DNA from: Allobaileyella intestinalis
GTDB taxonomy: Bacteria; Bacillota; Clostridia; Peptostreptococcales; Anaerovoracaceae
Reading direction: 5' to 3'
DNA: 64,000 nucleotides
Assembly (NCBI RefSeq): GCF_009695865.1
Contig: NZ_VUNB01000001.1
Location: forward strand, 186,001-250,000
Shown: in pieces, positions 24,818 to 33,136 of the stretch
Layout: each line of letters opens with the position of its first letter
How positions within the stretch are numbered: the stretch's first letter is position 1
Program-made: the position numbers and the translations under genes
Notes under the pieces: generated by a model
Database searches by the model: none
Told to the model about the DNA's origin: nothing
What the model saw: the letters and a program-made list of their open reading frames with translations, nothing else

Positions 24818-26455
24818 ATGTCAAGGGTGCAGATTATTCAAGGGAAAAAGGCAGTTTCAGTTGATGGAAGGCCTGGAGATAACATGCTTGATTTCCTGCG
24901 CCAGAAAGGGTTTTTCGTAAATGCTCCCTGCGGAGGAAATGGGACCTGCAAAAAATGCAAGGTGAAAGTGCAGGTCGAATCAGCAGGATCAGAAGTATCA
25001 GAAGAGTTGAAAACTGTTTTGGCCTGCCAGACTCCTGTTCCTGATCAGGACTGCCGGATCCAGATTCCTGATTACAGCGGCCCATCCATGGAAATTGAAA
25101 CCGGATTTTTTTCTGAAAGAGACAGAGCTTCTGCTTCTGTTAAGGAAGGCATATCCAGTGGATCTCTGTACGGAGCAGCTGTAGATCTTGGAACTACCAC
25201 CGTTGTTGCAAAACTGTGCCGCCTTTCAGACGGGAAAGAGGCTGGTATCAGAAGCGGATGGAACAGGCAGGCCAGGTATGGAGCAGATGTTATTTCAAGA
25301 GTTAAATACATAATGGAAAACCAGGGTGGACTGGAGGAACTTTGCCTCTGCGCCAGAAGCCAGATCTTTTCCATGATCCGGGAGATGTGCCGGGAACAGG
25401 GAATAGAGGAAAACAAGGTGGTAAGACTTAGCCTGGCTGGAAACACAATAATGCAGCACATCTTCGCAGGACGGTCCCCTGTCTCCATAGCCGCAGCCCC
25501 CTTTAAACCGGAAACATTTTTCCTGGAAAATGAACCTGAGAAGGAAGAAGACCTTTCCTTCAGACTGGAGGGTGAAGGAAGATGGCCTGGACTGGAAATC
25601 TTCTATGCCCCTTGCGCAGCCGGATATGTAGGTGGAGATATTATTGCGGGACTAGGTGCTGCCTGCCAGTGGAATGGTTCTGGAAAATACATTTATCTTG
25701 ATGTGGGAACTAACGGCGAGATGGTTCTGGGAAGCAGGAACGGGCTGATCTGCTGTTCAGTGGCGTCGGGGCCGGCTTTCGAAGGTGCTGAAATTTCCTG
25801 CGGAATGGCGGGATTGCCAGGAGCAGTAAGCGGCGTTAAGATTGCAGAGGATGGAAAAAGCCTTGTTCTTGAAACTGTAGGTGATGAAGAGGCAAAGGGG
25901 ATTTGCGGCTCAGGGCTTATCGACTTGCTGGCTGTTCTGGTAAAAACCGGAGAAGTAAACCGGGGAGGACGGCTCCTTCCACCTGAAGATGCAAGAGAAG
26001 GGGGAGTGCCTGATTTCATTGTGAATCTCCTGGAGGAAGATGAGAACGGAAATGGCAGGCTGTGGCTCACGGAAGATCACCAGGTATGGATTACAGCAGA
26101 TGATATAAGAAAACTTCAGCTGGCAAAGGCCGCAGTAATGGCGGGAATAAGGGTTATGATGAGGCTGGCCGGAACCAGGGACAAAGACATTGAGAAGCTG
26201 TACATAGCAGGAGGCTTTGGCCGCCATCTGGATCCGGACTCGGCAGCTGCCATCGGCATGATACCTGAGAGGCTGAAGGGTAAAATAGTATACGTAGGTA
26301 ATGGCTCTCTGGCAGGGGCTGCAGAGGCACTGGAGTCCCGGGAATTCCGGGAGGAAATGGTGTCGATTCAGAAAAGATGCCACTATCTGGAACTGTCAGG
26401 AAATAAAATTTTTAACGATGAATATTTGAAGCAGATGGCTTTCATGGAGGGATAG
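24818..26455 (+). CDS. [2Fe-2S] corrinoid activation/regeneration protein (RACE/AcsV/RamA-like, DUF4445)
   Basis: 545 residues from the ATG at 24818 (GAGAGG nine bases upstream). An N-terminal ferredoxin-like domain carries Cys38, Cys44, Cys47 and Cys70 (APCGGNGTCKKCK and LACQT), the plant-type [2Fe-2S] pattern. The rest (about 125-545) is an ASKHA-like ATPase domain: AAVDLGTTTVVAKLC, SLAGNTIMQHIF, YLDVGTNGEMVLG, GICGSGLIDLLA and YIAGGFGRHLDP. Such proteins use ATP to return oxidised Co(II) corrinoids to active Co(I). The likely client is the fused corrinoid protein encoded divergently next door. Two nucleotides separate it from the next gene. Confidence 0.93.
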   Translation: MSRVQIIQGKKAVSVDGRPGDNMLDFLRQKGFFVNAPCGGNGTCKKCKVKVQVESAGSEVSEELKTVLACQTPVPDQDCRIQIPDYSGPSMEIETGFFSERDRASASVKEGISSGSLYGAAVDLGTTTVVAKLCRLSDGKEAGIRSGWNRQARYGADVISRVKYIMENQGGLEELCLCARSQIFSMIREMCREQGIEENKVVRLSLAGNTIMQHIFAGRSPVSIAAAPFKPETFFLENEPEKEEDLSFRLEGEGRWPGLEIFYAPCAAGYVGGDIIAGLGAACQWNGSGKYIYLDVGTNGEMVLGSRNGLICCSVASGPAFEGAEISCGMAGLPGAVSGVKIAEDGKSLVLETVGDEEAKGICGSGLIDLLAVLVKTGEVNRGGRLLPPEDAREGGVPDFIVNLLEEDENGNGRLWLTEDHQVWITADDIRKLQLAKAAVMAGIRVMMRLAGTRDKDIEKLYIAGGFGRHLDPDSAAAIGMIPERLKGKIVYVGNGSLAGAAEALESREFREEMVSIQKRCHYLELSGNKIFNDEYLKQMAFMEG

Positions 26456-26457
26456 AG

Positions 26458-27678
26458 ATGGAAATATACAGTCCTTTTATTCTGGACGGCGCCACAGGAA
26501 CGGAACTTCAGAACCGTGGTTACAATGGAAAAGAATGTACGGAGAAGTGGGTGCTTGAACATCCTGAGGTAGTAAAGAAGATGGAGCGTGAATACATAGA
26601 AGCAGGAAGTCAGATTATCTACGCTCCGACTTTTGGTGCTAACAGGGTTAAGATGGAGGAAAACGGAATATTCAACGAGGTTACAGAGTATAACCATAGG
26701 CTGGTGGAAATTGCAAAGGAGGCAGCAGGAGATAGTGCTCTTGTTGCCGGCGACATTTCTCCTCTTGGAAAATTCCTTTTTCCTCTGGGCGACATGTCCT
26801 TCGAAGAAATGGTGGACGTGTACAAAGAACAGGTAAAGGCACAGGAGGAAGCAGGGGTTGACCTCTTTGTGATCGAAACGGTAATGACGGTGCCAGAAGC
26901 CAGGGCTGCACTGCTGGCCGTAAAGGAAGTGAGCGAAAAGCCGGTTCTTGTATGCTTTACTTGTGATGAAACGGGTCAGACCCTCATGGGATCGGACGTA
27001 ACCGCCCTGGTTACCATATTCCAGGGAATGGGCGCTGACGCTTTCGGCCTTAACTGCTCTGTAGGACCTGACAAGCTGGTGGACCAGTTCAGGAGAATGA
27101 GACCTTATGCGGCGGTGCCTCTGATAGCGAAGCCAAATGCAGGAATGCCTCAGATTGTTGATGGGAAGACTGTGTATGATTGTCCTCCTGAGGAGTTTAC
27201 CGCATATCTGGGAGACCTGGCAGGAGCAGGAGTTGCCTATTTCGGAGGCTGCTGCGGCACGGGACCAGATCACATAAGGATGATCAAAGAGAAAAGCGGA
27301 TCTTTAAGGCCCGCAAAACCACAGCCATGGGCCTTAAGTGGAAAACTGCCTCTGGCCACAGAGAAAAGAGTTTTCCCTCTTGATCCACAGGTGAGTCCGG
27401 GAAAGGTTCTGGCTGCAGGGTCTGACCTTTCCGATGCCCTGGATGAAGAGCTGGATATTGATTATCCCGTAGTGACCATAGCCGTCAATACTCTGGAAGA
27501 AGCTGAAAATCTGGCAGATTGCCAGATGAATATCACAAAACCACTGTGCCTGGTTTCAGATAATCCGGAGGCTCTGGAAAGTGCCCTGAGAATATATCAG
27601 GGAAGGGCCATGTACGATGGAAGCCTGGGAGAGGAAATTCTTAAACCTCTGGCAGACAAGTACGGCCTGGTATATTAG
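26458..27678 (+). CDS. Homocysteine S-methyltransferase family protein (MetH N-terminal type)
   Basis: 406 residues. Residues 1-290 form the homocysteine-binding barrel: ILDGATGTELQNRGY, IIYAPTFGANRVKM, LVAGDISPLGKF, GLNCSVGPDKL and YFGGCCGTGPDHIRM, with the three zinc-binding cysteines in GLNC and GGCC. The last ~115 residues are an extra region without folate or cobalamin motifs. In MetH this module takes a methyl group from methylcobalamin. Here it would fit as the acceptor end of the corrinoid module, making methionine from homocysteine with methyl groups delivered by the fused protein. That pathway is inferred from gene order. Confidence 0.88.
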   Translation: MEIYSPFILDGATGTELQNRGYNGKECTEKWVLEHPEVVKKMEREYIEAGSQIIYAPTFGANRVKMEENGIFNEVTEYNHRLVEIAKEAAGDSALVAGDISPLGKFLFPLGDMSFEEMVDVYKEQVKAQEEAGVDLFVIETVMTVPEARAALLAVKEVSEKPVLVCFTCDETGQTLMGSDVTALVTIFQGMGADAFGLNCSVGPDKLVDQFRRMRPYAAVPLIAKPNAGMPQIVDGKTVYDCPPEEFTAYLGDLAGAGVAYFGGCCGTGPDHIRMIKEKSGSLRPAKPQPWALSGKLPLATEKRVFPLDPQVSPGKVLAAGSDLSDALDEELDIDYPVVTIAVNTLEEAENLADCQMNITKPLCLVSDNPEALESALRIYQGRAMYDGSLGEEILKPLADKYGLVY

Positions 27679-27701
27679 TAGATATTTAATAGCACAAGAA
27701 A

Positions 27702-27752
27702 AGAGCTGCTTTCATCTATCCAGTGGATAAATGAAGGCGGCTCTGATTTTAT
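27702..27752 (+). terminator. Terminator of the homocysteine methyltransferase operon
   Basis: A long imperfect stem: AGAGC-TGCTTTCAT-TATCC on the left, GGATA-ATGAAGGCGGCTCT on the right, then GATTTTATTTC. Confidence 0.6.
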
Positions 27753-27786
27753 TTCTGATAATCTTGCGTATAAGGTTGTGCAGGTA

Positions 27787-28674
27787 TTACTCAGTAAATC
27801 TCTTCTGGAAGTTTCCAAGAACGGTTACGCTTTCATCCAGAACCACAAAGGCGTCCGGGTCGATTCTTTCCACGATTTCCTGAAGATGGTGAGCCTCATA
27901 CTTTGAGATTACCGTTACAAGAATGTGGGAATCTTCGTTGGTGTATGCCCCTTCTCCCTCCCAGACGGTTACTCCCCTCCGGAGTTCGGTCATAATAGCG
28001 TGAGCCAGCCCGCTTTTTTTCGTAAAAATCATTGCCTGAATCTTAATATTCTGGACGTGAACCCGGTTTACAGCCATTCCTGTAACAACTGCGAAAACGA
28101 TGGAATACAGTACGGTGGTAATGTCATACATAAACAGGCAGAATGTATATACACAGACGCTGATTATTATTCCGACAGTGCCTACCTTGAAATTAGGATG
28201 GGTCTTAGCCAGGCACACTCCAAGAAGATCCTGTCCGCCCTGAGAACTGCCGGCTCTGAGAACCATTCCTGCTCCAACTCCGGAACCAAGGCCTCCGAAA
28301 AATGCAGCCAGCATTCTGTCTTCTATTAAAGGCTTAACCGGAATTGGAATAATGGACAGGCATACTGATGCCATTCCAATGGAAAAAAGGGTGGTGAGGC
28401 AGAACTTCTTTCCCATGATTTTGTAGGCGTAAAGGAAGAAGGGCACATTAATCAGAAAATAGATTACTCCGAAGATGTCGAAATCTTTCGGTACCGGAAG
28501 GCCTATGATGTGAATAAAAACAGTTCTTATAAGCTGGGCGATACCAGTAAATCCTCCGCTGTAAAGGTGAAGGGGCATTATTGCCAGGTTGTTGCCTGCT
28601 GCGTAAATAAGATTCCCGAATATTGTAAGCAGCAGTTTCTCCGTTGTTCTCTTGTTCTGTAAAATTTGGCTCAT
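27787..28674 (-). CDS. YitT family (DUF161/DUF2179) membrane protein
   Basis: 295 residues from the ATG at 28674; the frame extends 65 codons further upstream with no homology. About five membrane helices (residues 15-190, with YAAGNNLAIMPLHLYSGGFT, then GIAQ, and AGSSQGGQDLLG, family marks). A cytoplasmic DUF2179 domain follows (about 205-290, with AMIFTKKSGLAHAI, RGVTVWEGEGAYT and ILVTVISKYEAHHLQEIV). Function unknown. Monocistronic, convergent with the homocysteine methyltransferase operon and divergent from the dcw cluster. AAAGG lies 13 bases from the start, rather far. Confidence 0.9.
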   Translation of the reverse strand: MSQILQNKRTTEKLLLTIFGNLIYAAGNNLAIMPLHLYSGGFTGIAQLIRTVFIHIIGLPVPKDFDIFGVIYFLINVPFFLYAYKIMGKKFCLTTLFSIGMASVCLSIIPIPVKPLIEDRMLAAFFGGLGSGVGAGMVLRAGSSQGGQDLLGVCLAKTHPNFKVGTVGIIISVCVYTFCLFMYDITTVLYSIVFAVVTGMAVNRVHVQNIKIQAMIFTKKSGLAHAIMTELRRGVTVWEGEGAYTNEDSHILVTVISKYEAHHLQEIVERIDPDAFVVLDESVTVLGNFQKRFTE

Positions 28675-28892
28675 GATTGTTCGCAACCTTTCAAAAAAAT
28701 CAAGACGGTACTGACCACCCCCCTCATGCTTAAGGTCAGGCTGAAGCCAGGGAGAAAAGCACCTCTTCGATAATACCACATAAGGGGGCCTTTCATTAGC
28801 TTCTGGAGAAAAAAATAACACCATTTCCCTCCACCTCCCGTGAAAAAACTTTCCAAAAATCCAATTCAATTAATAGATATTTTTGATAAATC

Positions 28893-28918
28893 AGTCACAA
28901 CATGTTGTGGCTTTTTTT
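28893..28918 (+). terminator. Hairpin with T-run just upstream of the dcw promoter region
   Basis: AGTCACAA (28893-28900), loop CATG, TTGTGGCT (28905-28912), then TTTTTT. It points toward mraZ but has no plus-strand gene directly before it. It may insulate the dcw promoter or act as an attenuator of a further-upstream transcript. Confidence 0.5.
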
Positions 28919-28953
28919 GCTCTGGCAAAAATGTGAAAAAAAATATTTTTGTA

Positions 28954-28982
28954 AAAGTGGAGTGAAAGTGGTGTAAAAGAGG
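28954..28982 (+). promoter_or_regulatory. Candidate MraZ-binding repeats (three 11-bp-spaced AAAGTGG boxes)
   Basis: AAAGTGG at 28954-28960 and 28965-28971, and AAAGAGG at 28976-28982, start exactly 11 bases apart. MraZ represses or tunes its own operon by binding short direct repeats one helix turn apart; AAAGTG-type boxes are known from Mollicutes. More GTGG words follow down to 29055 at looser spacing. Confidence 0.65.
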
Positions 28983-29001
28983 CGGCTGTGGAGTAATTGC
29001 G

Positions 29002-29030
29002 TTGAAATGTGGTGTTTAGTGGTTTAAAAT
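29002..29030 (+). promoter_or_regulatory. Promoter of the dcw cluster
   Basis: TTGAAA (29002-29007), 17-bp spacer, TAAAAT (29025-29030), about 70 bases before the mraZ ATG and 20 bases after the AAAGTGG repeats. Confidence 0.6.
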
Positions 29031-29102
29031 GGTGGAACAAAACTGTAGTCAGTGTGGAAAGGTGTCTCTTCATAGGATCCTTTGATTGTCTCGGGAGGAA
29101 AA

Positions 29103-29534
29103 ATGTTCACAGGAACATATGAAAACTCAATAGACGGAAAGAATCGTATGATCGTCCCGGCTAAGTACAGAAACCAGCTGGGAGGCACTTGTATGCTGGC
29201 GGCAGGATTCGATAAATGTCTTTACATCTATTCTATGGAGGATTGGGAAATTCTGGTTGAGAAGATCAGCAAACTCAGACAAACCGACAGAGACGTGAGA
29301 CGGTTTATCAGGCAGTTCTTCTCAAATGCAGAGGAATGTAATCTGGATTCCCAGGGCCGGATCCATATTCCACAGAATCTTATTCGGTATGCAGGGATCA
29401 ACAAGGATCTGATAACTCTCGGAGCCCTGGACAAGATCGAAGTCTGGAGCAGAGAAGTCTATCACGATCCGGAAGACGAGAACCTCATGGATAACGAGGA
29501 TTTTGTCAGAAAGTTGGAATCTTACGACCTGTAA
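29103..29534 (+). CDS. mraZ: Transcriptional regulator MraZ
   Basis: 143 residues from the ATG at 29103, with GGGAGG directly upstream. Two AbrB-like MraZ halves are visible: [20 protein letters not shown] followed by YR in the first, and [20 protein letters not shown] in the second, each with the conserved D-x-x-G/x-R-x-x-x-P pattern. MraZ forms a ring that binds direct repeats in its own promoter and sets transcription of the division/cell-wall operon. Candidate boxes lie at 28954-28982. It is the first gene of the dcw cluster. Confidence 0.96.
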   Translation: MFTGTYENSIDGKNRMIVPAKYRNQLGGTCMLAAGFDKCLYIYSMEDWEILVEKISKLRQTDRDVRRFIRQFFSNAEECNLDSQGRIHIPQNLIRYAGINKDLITLGALDKIEVWSREVYHDPEDENLMDNEDFVRKLESYDL

Positions 29535-29587
29535 TCATGGATTTTTCCATTGGTACGGCAGTGAGCAGATTGTGTGGAGGTGCAGGA

Positions 29588-30544
29588 ATGGAATTCAGAC
29601 ATGTGCCAGTTCTTTTTAATGAAACCATGGAGGCTCTGAAAGTTACTCCAGGGGGCACATATATAGATGGAACCACTGGTGGAGGAGGTCATTCTTCAGG
29701 AATATGCCAGAGGCTGGAAGGAAAAGGCCTGCTTGTGGCAGTTGACAGAGACATGGATGCCCTGAGGGCATCGGAAAAAAGGCTGGAGCCTTACAGCTGC
29801 AGCAAGAAATTTGTGCACACTAATTACAGTGACATAGAAACATTGAAAAACCAGTGCGGACCCCGTGGAGCAGACGGGATTCTCCTTGATCTGGGAGTGT
29901 CGTCATTTCAGCTGGACAATCCTGACAGAGGATTTTCCTACATGCATGATGCTCCTCTGGACATGAGAATGGATGAGGACGACAGCCTGACGGCATACGA
30001 CGTGGTAAACAAGTATGACCAGAAGGAGCTGGAGAGGATTATCCGGGAATATGGAGAGGAAAGATGGGCCTCCCGTATTGCCCAGTTTATTGTACGCAGC
30101 AGGGATAATTCCCCACTGATGTCCACAGGAGAGCTGGTAGATGTGATAAAGGCAGCCATACCTGCCAGAGCCAGGAGGGAAGGACCCCACCCGGCAAAAC
30201 GGACATTTCAGGCAATACGAATTGAGGTAAACGGCGAACTGGACCACGTAAGGAAAGCCGCTGAAAGCCTTCCGGACATTCTCGCACCAGGAGGGAGACT
30301 TGCCATAATAACATTCCATTCTCTGGAAGACAGGATTGTTAAGCAGGCATTTAACAAGAGACTCAATCCTTGCACCTGTCCTAAGAATATTCCAGTGTGC
30401 GTATGCGGAAAGGTGCCTGATGTAAAAAAAGTGACAGGAAAGCCTGTAGTTCCCGGTAAAGAGGAACTGGAAGCTAATCCAAGAGCAAGAAGCGCAAAGC
30501 TCAGAGTTATAGAAAAGCTGGATGCAGCCAGCAGGGAGGAATGA
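29588..30544 (+). CDS. rsmH: 16S rRNA (cytosine(1402)-N4)-methyltransferase RsmH
   Basis: 318 residues from the ATG at 29588 (GGAGG eight bases upstream); 17 upstream codons in frame were rejected. Motifs: [29 protein letters not shown] (SAM loop), [41 protein letters not shown] and [15 protein letters not shown]. The C-terminal [14 protein letters not shown] is the usual Cys-rich segment. It methylates C1402 of 16S rRNA, and its place second in the dcw cluster is conserved across bacteria. Confidence 0.97.
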   Translation: MEFRHVPVLFNETMEALKVTPGGTYIDGTTGGGGHSSGICQRLEGKGLLVAVDRDMDALRASEKRLEPYSCSKKFVHTNYSDIETLKNQCGPRGADGILLDLGVSSFQLDNPDRGFSYMHDAPLDMRMDEDDSLTAYDVVNKYDQKELERIIREYGEERWASRIAQFIVRSRDNSPLMSTGELVDVIKAAIPARARREGPHPAKRTFQAIRIEVNGELDHVRKAAESLPDILAPGGRLAIITFHSLEDRIVKQAFNKRLNPCTCPKNIPVCVCGKVPDVKKVTGKPVVPGKEELEANPRARSAKLRVIEKLDAASREE

Positions 30545-30545
30545 A

Positions 30546-30959
30546 ATGACGACGGCAGGAGCAACTAGCCATCTGAATGGAAGATCTATAAGCAGATCCT
30601 CCGGGAGAAGAAAAACTGCTGGTATCAGCCGGAATGAACTGAAAAAGAGGACCAGAGGGCTCCTCCTTATAATAGCTGTTGCCGGAATCTGTCTTCTGCT
30701 GGTGTTCATGGCTGCATTCGCCGCCAATCTCAGAAGAGAGAATACCCAGCTGCAAAAGGATAATGAATATCTTCAGGCAGAAATAGATTCCCTGAACGAT
30801 CAGATCGGAGAATCTACAAATGTGGATCAGATTGAAAAGGTAGCTACAGAGCAGTACGGAATGGTACATCCCGATTCACAGAACTGCATTGCCATAGGTG
30901 ATCAGAAAAACACCAATTCCGATCTTGCAGCAACCATAAAGGATGAGGCTTACAACTAA
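30546..30959 (+). CDS. ftsL: FtsL-like septum formation initiator protein
   Basis: 137 residues. A basic cytoplasmic start, one membrane helix (about 40-60, LLLIIAVAGICLLLVFMAAF), then a short extracytoplasmic coiled coil (NLRRENTQLQKDNEYLQAEI) that should pair with DivIC/FtsB in the divisome. Sequence is poorly conserved in this family, so the call rests on topology and on its place between rsmH and the class B PBP. The start is 1 nt after the rsmH stop, with GGGAGGA upstream. Confidence 0.85.
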   Translation: MTTAGATSHLNGRSISRSSGRRKTAGISRNELKKRTRGLLLIIAVAGICLLLVFMAAFAANLRRENTQLQKDNEYLQAEIDSLNDQIGESTNVDQIEKVATEQYGMVHPDSQNCIAIGDQKNTNSDLAATIKDEAYN

Positions 30960-30976
30960 CTGGGTAAATCATCTGA

Positions 30977-31008
30977 GCCACTTATCCCGGACGGGGTAGT
31001 GGCACTTT
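30977..31008 (+). terminator. Hairpin between ftsL and the PBP gene (weak intra-operon terminator or processing site)
   Basis: GCCAC-TT-ATCCC (30977-30988), loop GGAC, GGGGT-A-GTGGC (30993-31003), then ACTTTTG. The tail is short, so read-through is expected. Confidence 0.45.
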
Positions 31009-31026
31009 TGATAACAGGGGAGCATA

Positions 31027-33096
31027 ATGGCACAATATAGTGACAAGCAAATAGAAGAATATTTGAAAAAGAAGAAAAAAAGAGAGGAAAAGCGGACACG
31101 GCGAAGATCCGTTACGGTGGACCAGAAGAACCGCCAGAGACTTTCTGTGGTTTTCGCACTCATCATGATAGTGATGGTGTATCTGATTTTCAAGGACGCC
31201 TGGTGGCAGGTAGTGAGAGCCGACGATCTTCAGGTTAAGGCAACTGAAATGCAGACCGTAGATACCTCCCTGGATCCGGTGAGAGGGAACATCTACGATT
31301 CAAACATGAAGGCTCTTGCCCAGACCGTAACAGAATATCAGCTTTACGGATATACTAACGAACTATACAGAGCAGATGGAATCAGCCAGTCGGAGAAAAA
31401 GGAGAACGTCCGTAAGCTGGCAGAGATTACAGGAAAAGATCAGGCTGATATAGAGAAGGCTCTCAAGGGAAAAGAAAATCCCGTCCTCCTGGCCGACGGC
31501 CTTAAACAGTCTCAGATAAAAAAGGCAAACAAGGAATTCGGAAACTCCATTGTGGTGAAAACCAAGGTGACAAGGTCATATCCGAACGGCGCCTTTGCAG
31601 CCCAGCTTCTTGGCGGAGTAAACTCCGACAACAACGGACTTATGGGACTGGAATATGAATATAATTCAACCCTGTCAGGAGTTAAGGGAAGGGTTATCAG
31701 AAATACAGACAGTCAGGGAAATCCACTGGCTACATCCAGCAGCAAGTATTATGCTACCAAGGATGGAGACAGTCTTGTAACCAGTATAGACGAGGTGATT
31801 CAGCACTATGTTGAAGATGCTCTTGCCCAGGGAATGAAAGATACAGAGGCTGAGTCCATTTCATGTATCGTAATGAATCCCCGTACTGGAGATGTACTGG
31901 CCATGGCCAGCACTCCCAACTACAATCCTAATGACCCGTACAGGCCGTCAAGCGACGATGATTACAACAGTTTTAAAAACCTGAGCACCAAAGAGCAGAG
32001 TGATTATCTCAGCCGGATGTGGACCAACTCCATAGTAAGCGGAGTCTACGAGCCAGGTTCTACTTTCAAGCTTATTACAGCATCGGCAGCTCTTGACACA
32101 GGCTCTGCAACCATGAATTCCAGATATTACTGTGACGGTGCCATTAACGTTGACGGCACGATGCTCCACTGCTGGAACAATTCCCACCATGGCCTCCAGG
32201 ACATTAAAGAAGCTGTAGGAAATTCATGTAACCCGGCTCTTGCCAAGGTAGCCCTGGATCTGGGAGCAGTAAAGCTCTACAGGTACATAGATCTGTTCGG
32301 ATTCAACCAGAAGACAAATGTTGACCTTCCGGGAGAGGGAACAGCCATCATCAAGAACACCAAGAACATGAACAACGTAGATCTGGCCACCACAGGTTAT
32401 GGTCAGGGAATCGCAGTAACGCCTCTTCAGCTTCTGACTGCAGTAAATTCCCTGGGAAATGACGGAGTGCTGATGAAGCCAAAGGTAGTCCAGAAAATAG
32501 TCGACAAAAAAGGAAATACCGTAAAGAACTTCCCGGACGTTGCTGTCCGCCAGGTGATTGCCAAAGAAACGGCCGACCAGATGCGCGACATCATGGAGTA
32601 CTACGTAAGCGACGCAGGTGGAACAAGCGCATACATTCCGGGATACAGAGTTGGAGGAAAAACAGGTACTGCTAACATTGCAGAAAACGGCGGATACTCC
32701 GAGGACAGGGTAACGTCCTTTGTTGCCATGGCCCCAATGGATGATCCACAGATATCTGTCCTGGTACTGGTCAGAAAACCTTCAAAGGGAGAGTTCGGTG
32801 CCACAACTGCCGGACCTATCGTAAAGAATATTCTCGAAAAAACCCTGGTATATAAGGGTGTGGAGAGAAAGTACAACAGCAGGGAAGAAGCTGCCCTCAG
32901 CAAAAGCGAAGTAACTGTTCCAGATGTTACCAACACAGACAGTCAGGAAGCTTTGAAGAAGATTCAGGCTGTAGGGCTGAACGTTAAATCAGTACCTGCA
33001 GGACAGGAAAAAACTTCCTTCAGCGTTGTTGATCAGTATCCAAAGGCAGGAACGAAGGCTGTCAAGGGAACCACAGTATATCTGTACAGCAAGTAA
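31027..33096 (+). CDS. Class B penicillin-binding protein, FtsI/SpoVD type with PASTA domain
   Basis: 689 residues. A very basic cytoplasmic tail (1-40) and one membrane helix (41-56) precede the dimerisation domain starting at DPVRGNIYDSNMKALA. The transpeptidase domain has Ser345 in GSTFK, Ser400-Cys-Asn402 (SxN) and Lys545-Thr-Gly547 (KTG). One PASTA domain (about 627-689, VTVPDVTNTDSQEALKKI) ends the protein, as in SpoVD or PBP2x. It cross-links septal peptidoglycan together with FtsW. Whether it serves vegetative division or the spore cortex cannot be told; it is the only class B PBP in this cluster. Follows ftsL by 67 bp. Confidence 0.93.
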   Translation: MAQYSDKQIEEYLKKKKKREEKRTRRRSVTVDQKNRQRLSVVFALIMIVMVYLIFKDAWWQVVRADDLQVKATEMQTVDTSLDPVRGNIYDSNMKALAQTVTEYQLYGYTNELYRADGISQSEKKENVRKLAEITGKDQADIEKALKGKENPVLLADGLKQSQIKKANKEFGNSIVVKTKVTRSYPNGAFAAQLLGGVNSDNNGLMGLEYEYNSTLSGVKGRVIRNTDSQGNPLATSSSKYYATKDGDSLVTSIDEVIQHYVEDALAQGMKDTEAESISCIVMNPRTGDVLAMASTPNYNPNDPYRPSSDDDYNSFKNLSTKEQSDYLSRMWTNSIVSGVYEPGSTFKLITASAALDTGSATMNSRYYCDGAINVDGTMLHCWNNSHHGLQDIKEAVGNSCNPALAKVALDLGAVKLYRYIDLFGFNQKTNVDLPGEGTAIIKNTKNMNNVDLATTGYGQGIAVTPLQLLTAVNSLGNDGVLMKPKVVQKIVDKKGNTVKNFPDVAVRQVIAKETADQMRDIMEYYVSDAGGTSAYIPGYRVGGKTGTANIAENGGYSEDRVTSFVAMAPMDDPQISVLVLVRKPSKGEFGATTAGPIVKNILEKTLVYKGVERKYNSREEAALSKSEVTVPDVTNTDSQEALKKIQAVGLNVKSVPAGQEKTSFSVVDQYPKAGTKAVKGTTVYLYSK

Positions 33097-33136
33097 GCCG
33101 GCTATTACAAAAATATTTTTACCGAAAGGAAACAAG

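Noticed and set aside
26383-27273. 296-codon minus-strand frame antisense to the homocysteine methyltransferase gene
   Set aside because: The plus-strand gene carries full family motifs including zinc cysteines; the antisense frame shows none.
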